Shown here: positions 60,973 through 64,000 of the stretch, piece after piece
How the letters are laid out: every line of letters starts with the position of its first letter
Position numbering within the stretch: the stretch's first letter is position 1
Origin: Cupriavidus gilardii
GTDB lineage: Bacteria; Pseudomonadota; Gammaproteobacteria; Burkholderiales; Burkholderiaceae
DNA: 64,000 nucleotides
Direction of reading: 5' to 3'
Assembly (NCBI RefSeq): GCF_008801915.1
Contig: NZ_VZOV01000012.1
Coordinates: 62,001 to 126,000 of the forward strand
The notes under the pieces: generated by a model
Seen by the model: the letters and a program-made list of their open reading frames with translations, nothing else
Told to the model about the DNA's origin: nothing
Database searches by the model: none
Position numbers and translations under genes: made by a program

Positions 60973-62298
60973 ATGGCGGATTGTGCAGACGATTGTGCGA
61001 AGGGGCGGCGGGCATGGTCCGCCGCCAAGGGGTGGGGCAAGGTGACGCGGATGCCCGCCGCGCGGTCTGGCAAAGCGACGCCGATAGCCGCCGCGAGGTC
61101 AGGCAACGCGGCGATGTGGCTGACGGTGGCGGTGGTGGTCGGCGCCGGCGTCGTGGCAGCGTTGCAGGTCGGCAAGGCCGCGATCGCGATGCCGATGCTG
61201 CGGGCCGAGCTTGACGCGAGCCTGGCGCAGGCGGGCTGGCTGATGGCCATCGTCGCGGTGCTCGGCTCGCTGGGCGGGATTCCGGCCGGCGCTCTGGTGC
61301 CCGCATTCGGCGACCGGCGGATCTTGCTGGGCGGTTTGCTCGCAGTGGTGGTCGGAGCCTGCGCGGGCGCCCTGGCGCCGACGCTGCCGGCGCTGATCGC
61401 GTCGCGCTTCGTCGAAGGGCTGGGCTTCCTGCTGATCGCCGTGGCCGGGCCCGCGGTGCTGCAACGGGTGGTGACGCCGCAGCGGCGCGATATCGCCTTT
61501 GCGCTGTGGAGCTGCTTCATGCCGGCCGGCATGGCGCTGGCGATGGTCGCCGGTCCGCTGTTCGGCACCTGGCGCGGACTATGGTGGGGCAGCGCGGCGC
61601 TGGCCGTGGTCGCGACCGTGGCGACGCGGCTGGCGATACCGGCTGCGGCGCAGCGGCCGGCGTCGCCGCAGCCGTCCTTGCGATCGCACGGCGTCGCGGG
61701 TGCTGCCGCAACCATGCGCGCCGATATCGTGTCCGTGCTGCGCGCCTCGCAGCCGCTGCGGCTCGCCGCCTGCTTCGCGCTGTACAGCCTGATGTTCTTT
61801 GCGTTGTTCAGCTTCCTGCCGGTGCTGCTGATCGAACGGATCGGCGTCTCCCACCGCATGGTCGGTCTGCTGACGGCGCTCGCGATCGCCGCCAACATGA
61901 TCGGCAATCTGGCCGCGGGCTATCTGCTGGCGCGCGGCGTATCGCGGTCCCTGGTGGTGGGCGCTACCTGCCTGACCATGGGACTGGCCGCGCTCGGCAT
62001 CTTCCTGCCGCTCTTCGGCGATGTGCCGACCTTCCTGCTGTGCCTGCTGTTCTCGGCGGTGGGCGGTCTGATTCCCGCGACCTTGCTGTCGGGCGCGTCC
62101 ATCGTCGCCCCCACGGCGGGACTGCTGCCGGTCGTGATCGGCCTGCTGATGCAGGGCAGCAATGTTGGGCAGGTGGTCGGACCCGTTACCGTGGGCGCGG
62201 CCATCGAGGCCTGGGGCTGGCACGCCGCCGCGGCCGTCGTGGCGCTATCGGCGTTGGCCGCCATGCTGCTGGCGCGCGGCATGCGGTTTGGGGCCTAG
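60973..62298 (+). CDS. MFS transporter
   Basis: A 441-aa protein with about 12 membrane segments after a 45-residue basic, alanine-rich cytoplasmic tail. LRAELDASLAQAGWLMAIVAVLGSLGGIPAG and GDRRILLGG are the MFS first-repeat motifs. GGGAG lies 6 bases before the ATG at 60973; an ATG at 60934 and a frame to 60616 were judged unlikely. Divergent from the LysR-type gene, which probably regulates it. Cyanate/sugar/drug exporter types all remain possible. Confidence 0.85.
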   Translation: MADCADDCAKGRRAWSAAKGWGKVTRMPAARSGKATPIAAARSGNAAMWLTVAVVVGAGVVAALQVGKAAIAMPMLRAELDASLAQAGWLMAIVAVLGSLGGIPAGALVPAFGDRRILLGGLLAVVVGACAGALAPTLPALIASRFVEGLGFLLIAVAGPAVLQRVVTPQRRDIAFALWSCFMPAGMALAMVAGPLFGTWRGLWWGSAALAVVATVATRLAIPAAAQRPASPQPSLRSHGVAGAAATMRADIVSVLRASQPLRLAACFALYSLMFFALFSFLPVLLIERIGVSHRMVGLLTALAIAANMIGNLAAGYLLARGVSRSLVVGATCLTMGLAALGIFLPLFGDVPTFLLCLLFSAVGGLIPATLLSGASIVAPTAGLLPVVIGLLMQGSNVGQVVGPVTVGAAIEAWGWHAAAAVVALSALAAMLLARGMRFGA

Positions 62299-62359
62299 CA
62301 GTGTGAATCGGCGTGAACCGGAGCTTTGAAACGCCCTTCGCCATAGCGCGAGCCGCGGA

Positions 62360-63406
62360 TCAGAACGTATTTTTGGGCAGTGGTTCTGTACCGCGGGCCA
62401 GGTCGTTCGCTCTGCGTTCGATGGTGGCGCAGCGCTCCAGCAGTATTTCAAAGGGCTCGCCATCGTCAAGCAGCAGGCCGTCGTCGATCATGTGCTGATA
62501 GTCCGAGGCCAATGCGCTAAGCGCCTTGTCGTCAGGGACCAATCGCAAGCCCCCGGACACCGCCACGCCATAGTCGATCGGTTCGCCGCCAGGAAATTTC
62601 TCGGCGAAGAAAATCCCCTTGTGCTTCGCGACGGCGTGGGCAAGACCGCGATCGGCAAGGGCGGCATCGGCGAGTCCGACGTCGTCGAGGCGCACCAGAT
62701 CGTGCCAATGCCGGGCGAAACGCGCGCTGCCACGGAACTCACCCTGTGCGCAGTAGACATGAATCGCCGTGGCCTTTTCCCAGAACGTGCGTTCGGCGCG
62801 CATGACGCGCGCGGTAGTGTTCGGAAACGCGATCTCGCGAAGATGCGCGGCCGCATCGCAGTGGATCGGGCGCAGATGACTCGGCTCGCCCGTACATCGG
62901 GCACCGAACTCGAGCATGACGACCGGGGAAACGTAGCCGGTTCCACCGGACAGCGGCTCGTACGCAATAAAGACCTTGTCACCGTCCACGCTGGCGGCCG
63001 CCGGCAGCCGTTGCCTCCCCAATTCGTCTTGAATCGACGGAAGCATCTCGGTCATGACCCAAGCGGACAGGCGCGTGCGGATGGCCTTGGTCCATCGCTT
63101 CTCCTGACTACGGTTAGGCGGCAGCGGTTCGCCGGTGTCCCGGATCAGGTCGCCGGCGATCGCCCTGATGTCATAGGTCAGGTCGATGTCTTCTGAGAAG
63201 CGGCGGATCGCGCCATACGCCTTGGACAGAGAAGTACCGCCCTTGAAGACCAGATGATCGGCATGAGGGCCGGCAAAGAGATGGCGCAGCGACCATACCA
63301 CCCATAGATCCTTTTCGAGCAGATGCGGCGGCCTGCCGGATCGCGTCGCGACCACTTCGAGAGCATCCCGTTGTTCCGCCCGGGACAGGCTGAAGAACTC
63401 GGTCAC
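62360..63406 (-). CDS. AbiEii/AbiGii-type nucleotidyltransferase toxin
   Basis: A 348-aa protein with LEKDLWVVWSLRHLF, FKGGTSLSKAYGAIRRFSEDIDLTYDIR (nucleotidyltransferase GG-x-S...D-x-D near residues 55-78) and a helical C-terminal half typical of AbiEii-like toxins of the DUF1814 group. A GTG start at 63406 follows the antitoxin stop by 6 bases. The active-site residues look intact. Second AbiE-type module of the window, not closely similar to the one at 29499-31153. Confidence 0.85.
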   Translation of the reverse strand: MTEFFSLSRAEQRDALEVVATRSGRPPHLLEKDLWVVWSLRHLFAGPHADHLVFKGGTSLSKAYGAIRRFSEDIDLTYDIRAIAGDLIRDTGEPLPPNRSQEKRWTKAIRTRLSAWVMTEMLPSIQDELGRQRLPAAASVDGDKVFIAYEPLSGGTGYVSPVVMLEFGARCTGEPSHLRPIHCDAAAHLREIAFPNTTARVMRAERTFWEKATAIHVYCAQGEFRGSARFARHWHDLVRLDDVGLADAALADRGLAHAVAKHKGIFFAEKFPGGEPIDYGVAVSGGLRLVPDDKALSALASDYQHMIDDGLLLDDGEPFEILLERCATIERRANDLARGTEPLPKNTF

Positions 63407-63412
63407 GTTGGG

Positions 63413-64000
63413 TCAATGCTGCAGCAAGGTACTCACTTCCTTGGCCATCCACGTGGGCAGCTGACCGCGTGAAGACGCGACTTCGGCAAGGTCGGATGCC
63501 GAGAGCCGGGCGCGCAGTTTTGCGATCGCTTCGTTGGCATGTTGGGGGCCGAGCCATGTCAGAGCGCGCAGGACCTTTCCGGCGTGGCGGCCGGCCAATG
63601 CCAACTGCCATCGCGGCGCATGCCGGAACTCGATGACTTGGGCGCCCAGCGTAAGCAGGCGGCTGCGGCCGGAGGTCAAATACACGGCGCGCACGGGAAC
63701 TTGCGTCGTCAGCCCCAGTTCGTTGGCCGCCGCGGCGCCATGAGGCACGACGGTTTCCCCACGCTGCCGGGCAAGACCCTCGATCAATGCCGAGGCGGCC
63801 GGCGCCCGGTTGCCGAAGCGGGTAGGCACGGGAACGGCATAAATACCGCGTTCGATGCGCAGCAATGCGCCACGGCGCGCCATACGGCTGAGCGCCTGGT
63901 CGACGGCGGCGCGATTTCCCAGATGCAGCAAGCCCTTGGCGACCAGGGGCGTGCCTTCCGGTAGTCCGGCTGCGTATTCGGTGATCTGTTGGGCAAGGGT
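63413..64000 (-). CDS. DUF6088/AbiEi-type antitoxin, N-terminus outside the window
   Basis: The frame continues from the window edge (TLAQQITEYAAGLPEGTPLVAK) into GLLHLGNRAAVDQALSRMARRGALLRIERGIYAVPVPTRFG, a winged-helix start of DUF6088 antitoxins. An internal TTG at 63931 is not the true start because the upstream sequence is conserved-looking. It precedes the nucleotidyltransferase toxin gene by 6 bases, the normal antitoxin-toxin order. Confidence 0.82.
   Translation of the reverse strand, partial: TLAQQITEYAAGLPEGTPLVAKGLLHLGNRAAVDQALSRMARRGALLRIERGIYAVPVPTRFGNRAPAASALIEGLARQRGETVVPHGAAAANELGLTTQVPVRAVYLTSGRSRLLTLGAQVIEFRHAPRWQLALAGRHAGKVLRALTWLGPQHANEAIAKLRARLSASDLAEVASSRGQLPTWMAKEVSTLLQH

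Noticed and set aside
1-64000. Insertion sequences, CRISPR arrays, tRNA and rRNA genes
   Set aside because: No transposase frames, regularly spaced repeats, or conserved tRNA/rRNA sequence were seen in the window.

Overview
The window looks like high-GC betaproteobacterial DNA, most likely Burkholderiales (Cupriavidus/Ralstonia or Alcaligenaceae type). The pointers are two Bug-family tripartite-tricarboxylate solute receptors, many LysR regulators paired with CoA-linked catabolic genes, a class I PHA synthase and a Tn4371-type trb conjugation module. No rRNA, tRNA, CRISPR array or complete IS was seen. The genus is an inference.

Region 1 (1-8405, minus strand) is one operon-like run. A TetR repressor gene is followed by a small membrane protein, an HlyD adaptor, a fused double ABC ATPase, two ABC-2 permeases (YbhG-YbhF-YbhS-YbhR type), a NodT-type outer-membrane lipoprotein, a DUF2892 protein and an MBL-fold hydrolase that runs off the window. 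A 22-bp imperfect palindrome just upstream of the TetR gene is the probable operator.

Region 2 (8406-13353, plus strand) is a carbon-storage and stress module: PHA synthase, phasin, acetoacetyl-CoA reductase, universal stress protein and phosphate acetyl/butyryltransferase. It has no phaA.

Region 3 (13427-32290, plus strand) starts with a lipoprotein alpha/beta hydrolase and a LysR regulator. The conjugation core follows: eex-like lipoprotein, traG, an RHH protein, trbB-C-D-E-J-K-L-F-G-I and DUF2274, packed with ATGA stop/start overlaps. An AbiEi/AbiEii toxin-antitoxin pair, a small broken ORF, a 51-aa ORF and a DUF3592 membrane protein come next. Regions 1-3 are best read as the cargo and transfer half of a Tn4371-like integrative and conjugative element whose integrase end lies left of the window. 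The right end probably lies near 32290, against the 3' end of a Bug receptor gene that carries a 12-bp tandem duplication over its stop codon.

Region 4 (32306-64000) looks like chromosome. It holds: a gabD-lysR-caiB-ech-bug catabolic run; an AraC regulator; a TetR-controlled membrane protein; a LysR/SnoaL-like pair; a Doc/antitoxin module; an HxlR/MFS divergon; a LysE/LysR divergon; a second CoA catabolic cluster (MmgE/PrpD, LysR, acyl-CoA dehydrogenase, acyl-CoA ligase, alpha/beta hydrolase, with a divergent Bug receptor); a MarR-linked GST-SMR-azoreductase operon; a TonB-dependent receptor with a possible Fur box; a LysR/MFS divergon; and a second AbiE-type toxin-antitoxin module cut by the window end.

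Two genes carry single-base frameshifts: the acyl-CoA ligase at about 48438 and the LysR gene at about 60065. Several regulator genes have clear inverted repeats in their control regions, and in two cases (TetR at 40649, MarR at 57462) the same motif also stands in front of the neighbouring operon.
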